A DNA stretch of 8,598 nt from the NCBI GenBank assembly GCA_018903015.1, contig JAHIPR010000017.1, positions 1-8,598 on the forward strand, given 5' to 3'. Shown here in pieces: positions 1 through 5,954 of this stretch. This DNA comes from a bacterium. GTDB lineage: Bacteria; Atribacterota; JS1; SB-45; 34-128. Each line of letters begins with the position of its first letter. Position 1 is the stretch's first letter. A program made the translations under genes and the position numbers. The notes beneath the pieces were generated by a model, which did no database searches, was not told the DNA's origin, and worked only from the letters and a program-made list of their open reading frames with translations.

Positions 1-1
1 A

Positions 2-250
2 GTTAGTAAAGAAGGAATGGTTTGGGGAACTTATATTCATGGAATATTTGATAACAATAGTTTTCGGAGATCTTTCATAAATTTTTTAAGAAGAAAAAAG
101 GGATTAATGATTTCCAGTTGTATTAACCAAGATAGAATATCTTACCAGGAACAAAAGGATAGAGAGTATGATAGATTAGCTTGCTTGGTTAGAGATAATT
201 TGGATATGGAAAAAATTTATCATATTTTGGGAATAGAGAAAGATAAATAA
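2..250 (+). CDS. cobQ: Cobyric acid synthase CobQ, C-terminal end (partial)
   Basis: This is the last 82 codons of a gene that begins before the window. The family amidates the side chains of adenosylcobyrinic a,c-diamide, using glutamine and ATP, to give adenosylcobyric acid in the cytoplasm. The visible residues match the end of the glutamine amidotransferase domain: a GTYIHGIFDN stretch carrying the histidine expected of that domain, then FRRSFINFLRRKKGL, a typical CobQ ending. The rest is a charged helical tail. The frame is open from base 2; an ATG at 17 is an internal methionine, not a start. The stop codon (248-250) overlaps the start of cbiB by one base (TAATG), so the two genes are probably translationally coupled. 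cbiB acts on the product of this enzyme, which supports the call. Related CbiA-type amidotransferases share this domain, but the ending and the neighbour favour CobQ. Confidence 0.85.
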   Translation, partial: VSKEGMVWGTYIHGIFDNNSFRRSFINFLRRKKGLMISSCINQDRISYQEQKDREYDRLACLVRDNLDMEKIYHILGIEKDK

Positions 251-1206
251 TGAAAGAAGTTATTACTGCTTATCTTTTAGATTTAATTATTGGTGACCCG
301 TATTGGCTTCCCCATCCTGTGCGAATAATAGGAAAGTTTATTGAATATTTAGAGAAAGCCCTACGAAAAAACAACAATCAAAACCAAAGAACAGAAAAAA
401 TTAAAGGAATTTTCCTGACCGTTGTAACTGTTGGTTTAAGTTATTTTATTATTTATTTTCTCATTTACATAGCTGGGATTATAAGTCCGATGCTAAAGTT
501 TGTCTTTTCTTCTTTTTTTATTTTTACTACTCTTTCTACTAAGAATTTAGGAGAAGAGGCATTCTCAGTCTATCGAGCTTTAGAGGAAGATAATTTAGAA
601 TTAGCTCGAGAGAGAGTTTCTCGAATAGTAGGAAGGGATACGAAGAATTTGGATAAAGAGGAAATTGTGCGAGCTGCTATAGAAACGGTAGCAGAAAACA
701 GTGTAGATGGAATTATTTCTCCTCTCTTTTATGCTGTTTTAGGAGGAGCTCCTCTGGCTATAGCCTATAAAGCGATTAACACCTTAGATTCTATGGTAGG
801 ATATAAAAATACTAAATATCTTCACTTTGGATGGTTTTCTGCCAAGGTGGATGACCTGGTTAATTATCTTCCTGCCCGCATTAGTGTTATTTTAATTCCG
901 GTGGCAAGTTTATTAGTTAGACAAAGGGGTCTGATGGCTTTAAGAATAATTTTTCGAGATGGAAAGAAATCACCCAGTCCTAATGCTGGAATACCGGAGG
1001 CAGGTTTTGCCGGTGCATTAGGTATTCAATTAGGAGGAGTTAACTTTTATCAAGGAGTAAAAGAATATCGACCAATTTTAGGAGAGAAACTAAAAAAGAA
1101 AAGTCCAAAAGACATTTTAAAAGCTATTTGGTTGTCTTATACAGTTTCAATACTGATGTTTTTAATTGGTTTGGTGTTAGTTTGGGGGTCAGGTCTCAAC
1201 ATTTGA
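250..1206 (+). CDS. cbiB: Adenosylcobinamide-phosphate synthase CbiB
   Basis: Membrane enzyme of late B12 synthesis that joins the aminopropanol (or its phosphate) arm to adenosylcobyric acid. The 318-residue protein has the family's usual length and landmarks: LDLIIGDPYWLPHPVR near residues 10-25, DTKNLDKEEIVRAAIETVAENSVDG at 130-154, an INTLDSMVGY block at 176-185, FSAKVDDLVNYLPAR at 196-210, and SPSPNAGIPEAGFAGALG at 241-258. Hydrophobic segments lie at about 53-95, 155-175, 210-223 and 295-312. The ATG overlaps the cobQ stop; only a weak purine-rich stretch precedes it, which fits translational coupling. The 3' end is unusual: codons 311-318 (VWGSGLNI) and the TGA lie in the left arm of a perfect 31-bp inverted repeat, so the extreme C-terminus may not be the ancestral one. 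All recognised conserved blocks lie upstream of that point, so the enzyme is probably functional. Confidence 0.95.
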   Translation: MKEVITAYLLDLIIGDPYWLPHPVRIIGKFIEYLEKALRKNNNQNQRTEKIKGIFLTVVTVGLSYFIIYFLIYIAGIISPMLKFVFSSFFIFTTLSTKNLGEEAFSVYRALEEDNLELARERVSRIVGRDTKNLDKEEIVRAAIETVAENSVDGIISPLFYAVLGGAPLAIAYKAINTLDSMVGYKNTKYLHFGWFSAKVDDLVNYLPARISVILIPVASLLVRQRGLMALRIIFRDGKKSPSPNAGIPEAGFAGALGIQLGGVNFYQGVKEYRPILGEKLKKKSPKDILKAIWLSYTVSILMFLIGLVLVWGSGLNI

Positions 1207-1258
1207 CATAATTTAATTTTATTGTTGTTATGTCAAATGTTGAGACCTGACCCCCAAA
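1181..1258. repeat. Perfect 31-bp inverted repeat (REP/BIME-like hairpin)
   Basis: Bases 1181-1211 and 1228-1258 are exact reverse complements, with a 16-base AT-rich spacer (1212-1227). The core TCAGGTCTCAACATTTGACA resembles repeats I associate with REP-type elements and Y1/REP-associated transposases (a familiarity judgement, not a search result). The left arm lies inside the cbiB reading frame and supplies its last eight codons and stop. The right arm ends 20 bases before the btuD stop. A transcript from either strand would form a very stable stem, so it could block read-through between these convergent genes. It has no U-tract, so it is not a classical intrinsic terminator. Confidence 0.9.
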
Positions 1259-1275
1259 AGCATGACCCCCAAAAG
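1248..1275. repeat. 13-bp direct repeat at the edge of the inverted repeat
   Basis: TGACCCCCAAAAG occurs at 1248-1260 and again at 1263-1275, separated by CA. The first copy is the outer edge of the right arm of the 31-bp palindrome plus two flanking bases (1259-1260). The second looks like a leftover terminus of a second repeat unit or a small tandem duplication. It ends two bases before the btuD stop codon. Confidence 0.8.
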
Positions 1276-1277
1276 AT

Positions 1278-2072
1278 TCACATTATTACCTGTGGAACTT
1301 CAAGACTGGGGTGATTTATTAATATTGGGTTTACCCCATATACCTTTTGCAAATTTTCTTCATTGAGTACTTCTTGAGGAGTTCCTATCTTCTCTATCTT
1401 CCCTTCGTTTAAAAGGATAAGGCGATGAGAAGCGATGCTTGCTAAATTTAAGTCATGAAAAACCGAAATAATGGTTAGAGCCTCTTCTTTGAGAGCTTTT
1501 TTTAAGAGATTTAACATCTCATATTTATAGTTTAAATCTAAATGAGAAGTGAATTCATCTAAAAGTAAGAGTTGAGGAGTTTGAGCTAAAGCTTTGGCTA
1601 TAAAAACTCTTTGTCTTTCGCCTCCACTTATTTTTTGAATATTCTTTTCAGATAAAGATAGAGATTGGGTTTTTACCATTGCTTCTCGCGATATTCGATA
1701 ATCTTCAATAGTCTCACCTTTTATTCGAGAAATATAAGGTATTCTTCCCATAAAGACTACTTCTTTTGCTTTAAAGTTGAAGGCAACCCAGGTATCTTGA
1801 GGGACTACTGATACAAATTTAGATATTTTTTTAATGGAAAACTTATTTAAGTTTTCACCCAGCAAAACTATATTCCCTTTACTGGGTTTTAATATCCCTG
1901 AAATAATTTTTAAAAGAGTAGTTTTTCCTGAACCATTAGGGCCAATAATTCCCAATAATTCTCCTCTTGATACAGAGAAGCTTATGTTTGATAGGGTTTT
2001 TTGATGATCATTGTAAGAGAAATTTACTTCTTCTACTTTTAAAATAGTTTCAGGAAAAGACATTTTATACAT
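1278..2072 (-). CDS. btuD: Corrinoid (B12) ABC transporter ATP-binding protein BtuD
   Basis: Cytoplasmic ATPase that drives import through the adjacent BtuC-like permease. The 264-residue protein has all ABC motifs: Walker A GPNGSGKTT (44-52), Q-loop glutamine at 92, signature ISGGERQR (148-155), Walker B LLLLDE (168-173) and H-loop His206. The D-loop region reads DEFTSHLD, where this family usually has DEPTSHLD. The length and the C-terminal EEVLNEENLQKVYGV-like tail fit the FecE/BtuD group of metal-chelate importers. The gene overlaps the 3' end of btuC by 8 bases. Two starts are possible: ATG at 2072, only two bases from an AAGGAG site, or ATG at 2063 (MSFPE), 11 bases from it. Neither spacing is ideal. 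The sequence alone cannot separate corrinoid from iron-siderophore transport; the upstream cobalamin riboswitch decides it. Confidence 0.9.
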   Translation of the reverse strand: MYKMSFPETILKVEEVNFSYNDHQKTLSNISFSVSRGELLGIIGPNGSGKTTLLKIISGILKPSKGNIVLLGENLNKFSIKKISKFVSVVPQDTWVAFNFKAKEVVFMGRIPYISRIKGETIEDYRISREAMVKTQSLSLSEKNIQKISGGERQRVFIAKALAQTPQLLLLDEFTSHLDLNYKYEMLNLLKKALKEEALTIISVFHDLNLASIASHRLILLNEGKIEKIGTPQEVLNEENLQKVYGVNPILINHPSLEVPQVIM

Positions 2073-3129
2073 TTCTCCTTCTTAAAAGATAGATAAATAG
2101 AGGGGCTCCTACTATGGCAGTTACGGCTCCAATTGGTATTTCTGTGGGAGCAATAATAATTCGGGCAAAAGTATCACACAATATGAGGAAAATTGCCCCA
2201 AAAAGTGCTGACATGGGAAGCATAACTCGATGGTCTGGACCTACTAAAAGACGAGTGATATGAGGGACTACAAGCCCTACAAATCCTATAAGACCAGTAA
2301 AGGAGACTATGCTGGCTATAATTATTGAACCAATGATAAAGATGCGTATTCTTAATTTTCCGGTATTAACTCCTAAGTGAAGAGCCTCTTCTTCTCCCAA
2401 AGACAAGGCATTTAAGTCTAAAGAGGATGAAAACAAAAATAGACAGCCAACAATTACCGGGATAGTGACTATACTTATTTTGTTCCAATTAGCAGTGGAT
2501 AAATCACCCATCAACCAGAAGATCATAGAGTGTAATTCCCTTTTAGAAAGAGCCAAAAGTACAGTTATTAAAGCAGAAAAGAGAAAATTTATAGCTACTC
2601 CAGCAAGAAGTAGTCCGGTTGATGCTAAGGTATAACTAATTTTAGAGGACATATATACCAGGTAAAGAGAAAGCATTGCACCTGTAAAGGCAAATAGAGG
2701 AAGATAAGAAGCTAAATAATATCCGGTAGTATATTGTAAAGCAATACCAATACAGGCTCCTAAGGCAGCTCCTGCTGAAACTCCTAAAATATAAGGGTCA
2801 GCTAAGGGATTTCTTAAAATTCCCTGAAAAGCTCCCCCCACAGTAGATAGAGCTGCTCCAGCAAGGATAGCCATGGTAATTCGAGGAATCCTTAGTTGCC
2901 AGATAATTAAACTATTAGTTTTATCTAATGAACTATTCCATATAAGGGAAAAAATTTCTTTGGGGTGGATAGGGACCACCCCAAAGTTAAGACAAACAAG
3001 ACTTACTCCCAGGATGCCTAAACTTCCCCCCAGAATCATCAATATTAATTTTTTTCGCCAGTTGGTATAACCAGCGATTTCTTTTGGTGATTTATTTATG
3101 GAAAATTTCATATAACAATTCAAGCCCAT
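2065..3129 (-). CDS. btuC: Corrinoid ABC transporter permease BtuC (FecCD family)
   Basis: Inner-membrane permease of about ten transmembrane helices that dimerises and carries corrinoids inward, powered by BtuD. Family blocks are clear: QLRIPRITMAILAGAALSTV (78-97), then FQGILRNPLADPYILGVSAGAALGA (101-125), and near the C-terminus GLIGFVGLVVPHITRLLVGPDH followed by the EIPIGAVTAIVGAPLF block and an arginine-rich end. The 354-residue length is normal for the family. The chosen ATG (3129) overlaps btuF by 38 bases; a second ATG at 3111 (MKFSINK) would reduce the overlap to 20 bases. Neither has a strong ribosome-binding site, so translation is probably coupled to btuF. As middle gene of btuF-btuC-btuD it should be controlled by the same riboswitch. 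Iron-siderophore permeases are the main alternative by sequence. Confidence 0.92.
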   Translation of the reverse strand: MGLNCYMKFSINKSPKEIAGYTNWRKKLILMILGGSLGILGVSLVCLNFGVVPIHPKEIFSLIWNSSLDKTNSLIIWQLRIPRITMAILAGAALSTVGGAFQGILRNPLADPYILGVSAGAALGACIGIALQYTTGYYLASYLPLFAFTGAMLSLYLVYMSSKISYTLASTGLLLAGVAINFLFSALITVLLALSKRELHSMIFWLMGDLSTANWNKISIVTIPVIVGCLFLFSSSLDLNALSLGEEEALHLGVNTGKLRIRIFIIGSIIIASIVSFTGLIGFVGLVVPHITRLLVGPDHRVMLPMSALFGAIFLILCDTFARIIIAPTEIPIGAVTAIVGAPLFIYLLRRRNV

Positions 3130-4009
3130 CTACTAATCGAGGTCCCGCACGGTAAAAGAGATCTTCATTTACTATAAAGATACTTTGTGTTTTGATTGCT
3201 GGAATATTAGACCAACCAGGACGCTGGGAGATATTTTCTTTAATTTTTGATTCTTCTCCGGGGTTCATTGCTCCAATAGGAATTATAATTATATCTGGTT
3301 CTGCTTCCGCTACAAATTCTGGGCTTATTTTTACCCAACCAGGGAGACTGGCGGCAATATTTTGTCCTCCGGCTAAAGTGATTAATTCATTAAGTAAAAT
3401 TCCTTCTCCCGGAGTGTAGATAGTTTCGTCAGTCCCTCCAATAAATACTTTGGGGCGGGCCGAAATAGCAATTTTTGAGACTTTAGATTCAATTTTATTA
3501 GTTCTTTGCAATAAATCCTTTACTAAAACAGAACCCCTTTCAGGTACTCCGCAAGCCTTTGCTACCATTTTTATACTCTTGAGAGTTTCTTTGATAGTTA
3601 AAGGTTCAATAACCAATACACTAAAACCTAATTCTCGTAGTCGGGGGATTTCTTTTAACTGGAATCCTCCAAAAGCTATAATAAGATCTGGTTGCAAGGA
3701 AGCAATTTTTTCTAAGTTTAAAGGGGTCATTTTCCCAATTTTTTCTACTTTTTCTATTTCTTTAGGATAATTAGCGTAATCTGTTACTCCAACTACTTTA
3801 TCACCAAGACCCAGGGCAAATAAGATTTCAGTGTTGCTGGGGGCTGCAGAGATGATGCGTTGAGGTTCCTGGAGAATATTTACTATAGTTCCAGTATCAT
3901 CGATTATAGGTAGTGGATAGTTAACATTATCAGCTAAGCTAAGTAGCGGGAAAAAGCTCAATACAAAAAGCAAAGTAAAAACTAAAATTGATTTTTTAAA
4001 AATTTTCAT
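3092..4009 (-). CDS. btuF: Corrinoid ABC transporter substrate-binding protein BtuF
   Basis: Exported solute-binding protein that hands corrinoid to the BtuC/BtuD importer. The 305-residue product starts with a signal peptide: KK near the N-terminus, a hydrophobic core at about 8-24, and a likely signal peptidase I site after LSLA at residue 26. No lipobox cysteine is present, so it is predicted to be soluble and periplasmic rather than a lipoprotein, which favours a cell with an outer membrane. The mature protein has the periplasmic-binding (PF01497-type) pattern: a DDTG strand at 37-40, RIISAAPSNTEILFALGLGDKVVGVTDYANYP (51-82), LQPDLIIAFGG (105-115) and a late AGPRLVDGLELL helix. The ATG has a good AAAAAGGAG site (4017-4025) with 7-base spacing. 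It is the first gene of the operon, directly behind a cobalamin riboswitch, which makes B12 the likely ligand. Confidence 0.93.
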   Translation of the reverse strand: MKIFKKSILVFTLLFVLSFFPLLSLADNVNYPLPIIDDTGTIVNILQEPQRIISAAPSNTEILFALGLGDKVVGVTDYANYPKEIEKVEKIGKMTPLNLEKIASLQPDLIIAFGGFQLKEIPRLRELGFSVLVIEPLTIKETLKSIKMVAKACGVPERGSVLVKDLLQRTNKIESKVSKIAISARPKVFIGGTDETIYTPGEGILLNELITLAGGQNIAASLPGWVKISPEFVAEAEPDIIIIPIGAMNPGEESKIKENISQRPGWSNIPAIKTQSIFIVNEDLFYRAGPRLVDGLELLYEIFHK

Positions 4010-4032
4010 TATTAATCTCCTTTTTAATTATA

Positions 4033-4078
4033 TTAGTTAATTAGTTAGTTGGTTATCTGGTTAGTTAGAATAGTTAGA
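4033..4078. repeat. Degenerate GTTA/GTTG tetranucleotide tract
   Basis: This stretch is a loose tandem of GTTA, GTTG and ATTA units, broken by TCTG and GAATA. It lies in the btuF leader between the riboswitch terminator and the ribosome-binding site. A shorter GTTGGTTA occurs at 4611-4618, directly before the cobO start. It may be slippage-prone low-complexity sequence. No function can be assigned. Confidence 0.55.
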
Positions 4079-4114
4079 AACTTTTTTGTGTTTTATAATT
4101 TTTTAGTATTTTAT

Positions 4115-4154
4115 AAATAAAAAATAACACCCCCTTTTCCACGAAGAAGTGATT
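4115..4154 (-). terminator. Putative riboswitch-controlled intrinsic terminator
   Basis: Read on the minus strand, AATCACTTCTT (4154-4144) can pair with AAGGGGGTGTT (4136-4126), with one bulged U and several G-U pairs. The next bases are A then TTTTTTATTT (down to about 4115). This hairpin plus U-tract begins only 8 bases after the riboswitch P1 stem, where an expression platform is expected. A competing ACGAA/TTCGT pairing (4157-4161 with 4141-4145) overlaps the left arm and could act as a weak antiterminator. The wobble pairs make the stem moderate, so this is a hand-folded proposal. Confidence 0.45.
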
Positions 4155-4162
4155 GGTTCGTC

Positions 4163-4323
4163 TAAGCAGACAGGTCTCCTGGCTCAGGGGTCAATCTACT
4201 TGCTGTGCCTTCCCATTTATCACTTTTTGATAAGTGTTTAACAGTGGCTTATTACAGCTTTCGTTTCCCATTACAGTAGCGGGACTGCGGTGGATTTTCA
4301 CCACTCTTCCCTTAATCTGCTTA
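4163..4323 (-). promoter_or_regulatory. Cobalamin riboswitch (AdoCbl-type aptamer)
   Basis: The minus strand contains the conserved blocks of a cobalamin riboswitch in order: AAGGGAA, GGTGAAAATCC, the CCCGCTACTGTAA region, GCCACTG (4248-4242), GGGAAGGC (4214-4207), and the B12 box AGCCAGGAGACCTGTC (4184-4169). An 8-bp P1 stem closes it: 4323-4316 pairs with 4170-4163. It lies about 150 bases before btuF and reads in the same direction. Binding of a cobalamin (probably adenosylcobalamin) should reduce expression of btuFCD. No second copy precedes cobO. Confidence 0.96.
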
Positions 4324-4353
4324 TCTTTAAATATTTAATTTTCAATCAACAAA

Positions 4354-4382
4354 ATTATAATACATTATATGAGAAATTACAA
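4354..4382 (-). promoter_or_regulatory. Sigma70-type promoter for the btuFCD operon
   Basis: On the minus strand a TTGTAA -35 box (4382-4377) is followed after exactly 17 bases by a perfect TATAAT -10 box (4359-4354). Transcription would start near 4347, about 25 bases before the riboswitch, so the whole aptamer would be in the transcript. A second TATAAT on the same strand lies within the spacer. The surroundings are very AT-rich, so chance matches are possible, but spacing and placement are right. Confidence 0.65.
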
Positions 4383-4433
4383 TAAAAATATAAAAATATA
4401 TTGTGTTTTAGATATTAAAAATTTAAATAGTCC

Positions 4434-4461
4434 TACGGGCAGACACAAGGTCTGCGCCCTA
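4434..4461. repeat. REP-like hairpin around GGGCAGAC/GTCTGC
   Basis: GCAGAC (4439-4444) pairs perfectly with GTCTGC (4450-4455) across a 5-base loop ACAAG. Outer GG/CC and TA/TA pairs extend the stem past one bulge. The form TACGGGCAGACACAAGGTCT looks like a short interspersed palindrome rather than native AT-rich intergenic DNA, being clearly more GC-rich than its surroundings. It has no U-tract. Confidence 0.65.
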
Positions 4462-4501
4462 CCACTAACCACTATTTTCCTATAACCTAAACGCTATTCT
4501 T

Positions 4502-4527
4502 CACGAGATACGATTCACAAGATACGA
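4502..4527. repeat. Imperfect 12-bp direct repeat (CACGAGATACGA)
   Basis: CACGAGATACGA at 4502-4513 recurs as CACAAGATACGA at 4516-4527, with one mismatch and a period of 14 bases. A further GAGATA follows directly. It lies 36 bases upstream of the proposed cobO -10 element, so it could be a tandem operator or simply part of a dispersed repeat. Confidence 0.55.
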
Positions 4528-4562
4528 GATAGGAATTTGAACTATTTTTTTGTAGATTATTT

Positions 4563-4571
4563 TGGTATAAT
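4563..4571 (+). promoter_or_regulatory. Extended -10 promoter for cobO-larEBC
   Basis: TGGTATAAT (TG at 4563-4564, TATAAT at 4566-4571) fits the extended -10 consensus TGnTATAAT. No good -35 box lies 16-18 bases upstream (the place holds a T-run), as is common for extended -10 promoters. The start site would be near 4578, giving a leader of about 40 bases to the cobO ATG. Confidence 0.55.
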
Positions 4572-4618
4572 AATTTTAAATGCTTTGGACTTATAAAGAT
4601 GGGAGGTCAGTTGGTTAG

Positions 4619-5137
4619 ATGATAAAAGGTTTAATTCAAGTATATACCGGTGATGGCAAAGGTAAAACTACCGCCGCTTTAGGATTAGCGCTTAGGGCAG
4701 CAGGTAGAAATATGAAAGTGTTAATAGTTCAGTTTATGAAAAAATGGGACTATGGAGAACTTCACTCTGTTAAATTAATTCCCAATATAACTTTAGAAAC
4801 TTTTGGTACTAAAGAATTTGTTTTTAAAGGTAAAGCAAAAAAGATAGATTATGAGGAGGCAGAAAAAGCCTTTTCTTTTGGTGCAGACGCGATGCAAAGC
4901 GGGAATTATGATATAGTAATATTTGACGAACTAAATATGGCGCTTTATTATGAGTTGTTAGATTTAAAAGAAGTTATTCAAAGGATAAAAAGGAAACCCG
5001 ATAATGTAGAAGTAGTTATTACCGGAAGAAGAGCGCCTAAAGAGATAATAGAGATTGCTGATTTAGTTACCGAAATGAAAGAAATTAAGCATCCTTATCA
5101 AAAAGGGATAGAAGCGAGAAGAGGAATTGAGTATTAA
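4619..5137 (+). CDS. cobO: Cob(I)alamin / cob(I)yrinate adenosyltransferase CobO (BtuR/CobA family)
   Basis: Transfers the adenosyl group of ATP to the Co(I) form of corrinoids, giving the adenosylated intermediates used by CobQ and CbiB. The 172-residue protein has the family's P-loop GDGKGKTT (11-18), QFMKKWDYGEL after the second strand, IVIFDELNMAL as the Walker B-like segment, and the diagnostic ending TGRRAPKEIIEIADLVTEMKEIKHPYQKGIEARRGIEY. Length is normal. The ATG has a GGGAGGT site (4601-4607) with a rather long 11-base gap. It heads an operon with larE, overlapping it by 11 bases, so adenosylation is co-expressed with nickel-pincer cofactor synthesis rather than with the other B12 genes here. 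No B12 riboswitch precedes it. Confidence 0.93.
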   Translation: MIKGLIQVYTGDGKGKTTAALGLALRAAGRNMKVLIVQFMKKWDYGELHSVKLIPNITLETFGTKEFVFKGKAKKIDYEEAEKAFSFGADAMQSGNYDIVIFDELNMALYYELLDLKEVIQRIKRKPDNVEVVITGRRAPKEIIEIADLVTEMKEIKHPYQKGIEARRGIEY

Positions 5138-5951
5138 AAAAGAAAAATTAAACAATTTACGAAAAATATTATCTGAAATGGGAAGTATTTTGATTGCTTA
5201 TTCGGGAGGCGTGGACAGCACTTTTTTATTAAAAGTAGCTCGAGAAGAATTAATGGACAAAGTGACTGCGGTAACTGTAAAGTCAGAAATTCATCATCTT
5301 CGCGAAATGGCTATTGCAAAGAAAATGGCGCAAAAATTTAAAGTGAAGCATCTGTTTATTGATATTGATATTTTATCGAATAAAGAATTTATCAACAATC
5401 CTCCCGAGCGATGTTATATATGCAAAAAAGAAATATTCAGCCGAATAAGTGAAATGGTTAAAGAACTTAGTTTGAATTTTGTGGCAGATGGCTCGAACTA
5501 CGATGACCTTAGCGATTATCGCCCGGGGATGAAGGCGGTTAGAGAATTAAAGATAAGGAGCCCCCTGCAGGAAGCTCTTCTTACCAAAGACGACATCCGT
5601 CTTCTTTCTAAAGAAATGGATTTACCCACCTGGAATAAACCTTCTAATTCCTGCCTGGCTACCAGGATTCCTTATGGAGATGAGATAACTTTAGAAAAAT
5701 TGAAGAGGATAGAAGAAGCAGAAGATTTTATCCATAATTTAGGAATTAAACAGGTAAGAGTAAGATACCATAATGATCTGGCAAAAATTGAAGTAAGAGA
5801 AGAAGATATGCTCTTCTCAATGGAAGAAGATTTAAGGAAAAGGATAATCACTAAATTAAAAAAATTAGGATTTATTTATATTACTCTTGATTTGCAAGGA
5901 TACCGAAGCGGGAGTATGAATGAAGAATTAAATGAGAAAGCCGAGGAATGA
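5127..5951 (+). CDS. larE: Pyridinium-dithiocarboxylate sulfur transferase LarE
   Basis: ATP-dependent enzyme that adenylates the LarB product and inserts the sulfur atoms of the nickel-pincer nucleotide. The 274-residue protein has the PP-loop SGGVDST (26-32), a DGSNYDDLSDYRPGMKA block (121-137) and SCLATRIPYG (175-184). Cysteines at 96 and 99 (RCYICK) plus Cys176 give the three-cysteine set known from [4Fe-4S]-dependent LarE proteins, unlike the single sacrificial cysteine of the Lactobacillus enzyme. I infer the cluster type. The start is a TTG overlapping the cobO end: it keeps the conserved N-terminal helix (LNNLRKILSEMGS), whereas the first downstream ATG (5178) would remove it. A purine-rich AGAAGAGGA stretch lies just upstream, and coupling with cobO is likely. 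The larB start follows three bases after the stop. Confidence 0.93.
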   Translation: MSIKKEKLNNLRKILSEMGSILIAYSGGVDSTFLLKVAREELMDKVTAVTVKSEIHHLREMAIAKKMAQKFKVKHLFIDIDILSNKEFINNPPERCYICKKEIFSRISEMVKELSLNFVADGSNYDDLSDYRPGMKAVRELKIRSPLQEALLTKDDIRLLSKEMDLPTWNKPSNSCLATRIPYGDEITLEKLKRIEEAEDFIHNLGIKQVRVRYHNDLAKIEVREEDMLFSMEEDLRKRIITKLKKLGFIYITLDLQGYRSGSMNEELNEKAEE

Positions 5952-5954
5952 TTA

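Larger units (their letters stand above)
4383..4561. other. Divergent intergenic region without a gene
   Basis: Together with the riboswitch leader this belongs to a 609-base stretch (4010-4618) without a protein gene. This part holds an AT-rich run (4383-4430), a REP-like hairpin (4434-4461) and a short imperfect direct repeat (4502-4527). I see no credible reading frame or RNA gene here on either strand. It separates the divergent promoters of btuFCD and cobO-larEBC. Confidence 0.6.

Noticed and set aside
1181..1258. Classical intrinsic terminator between cbiB and btuD
   Set aside because: The stem is strong, but neither side is followed by a T-run, so it was annotated as a repeat that may hinder read-through.
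2873..3070. Open frame on the plus strand
   Set aside because: It is antisense to the conserved N-terminal half of btuC, has no ribosome-binding site and resembles no protein family.
3192..3770. Two open frames on the plus strand
   Set aside because: Both are antisense to btuF, whose minus-strand protein is a clear full-length family member; the plus-strand products look like antisense translations.
1278..4009. Iron-siderophore (Fec/Fhu-type) importer
   Set aside because: The proteins alone would allow it, but the cobalamin riboswitch ahead of the operon and the adjacent B12 synthesis genes favour corrinoid uptake.
4434..4527. Possible CRISPR-like or tandem array
   Set aside because: The motifs are only 12-28 bases, present once or twice, unevenly spaced and not accompanied by spacers or cas genes.
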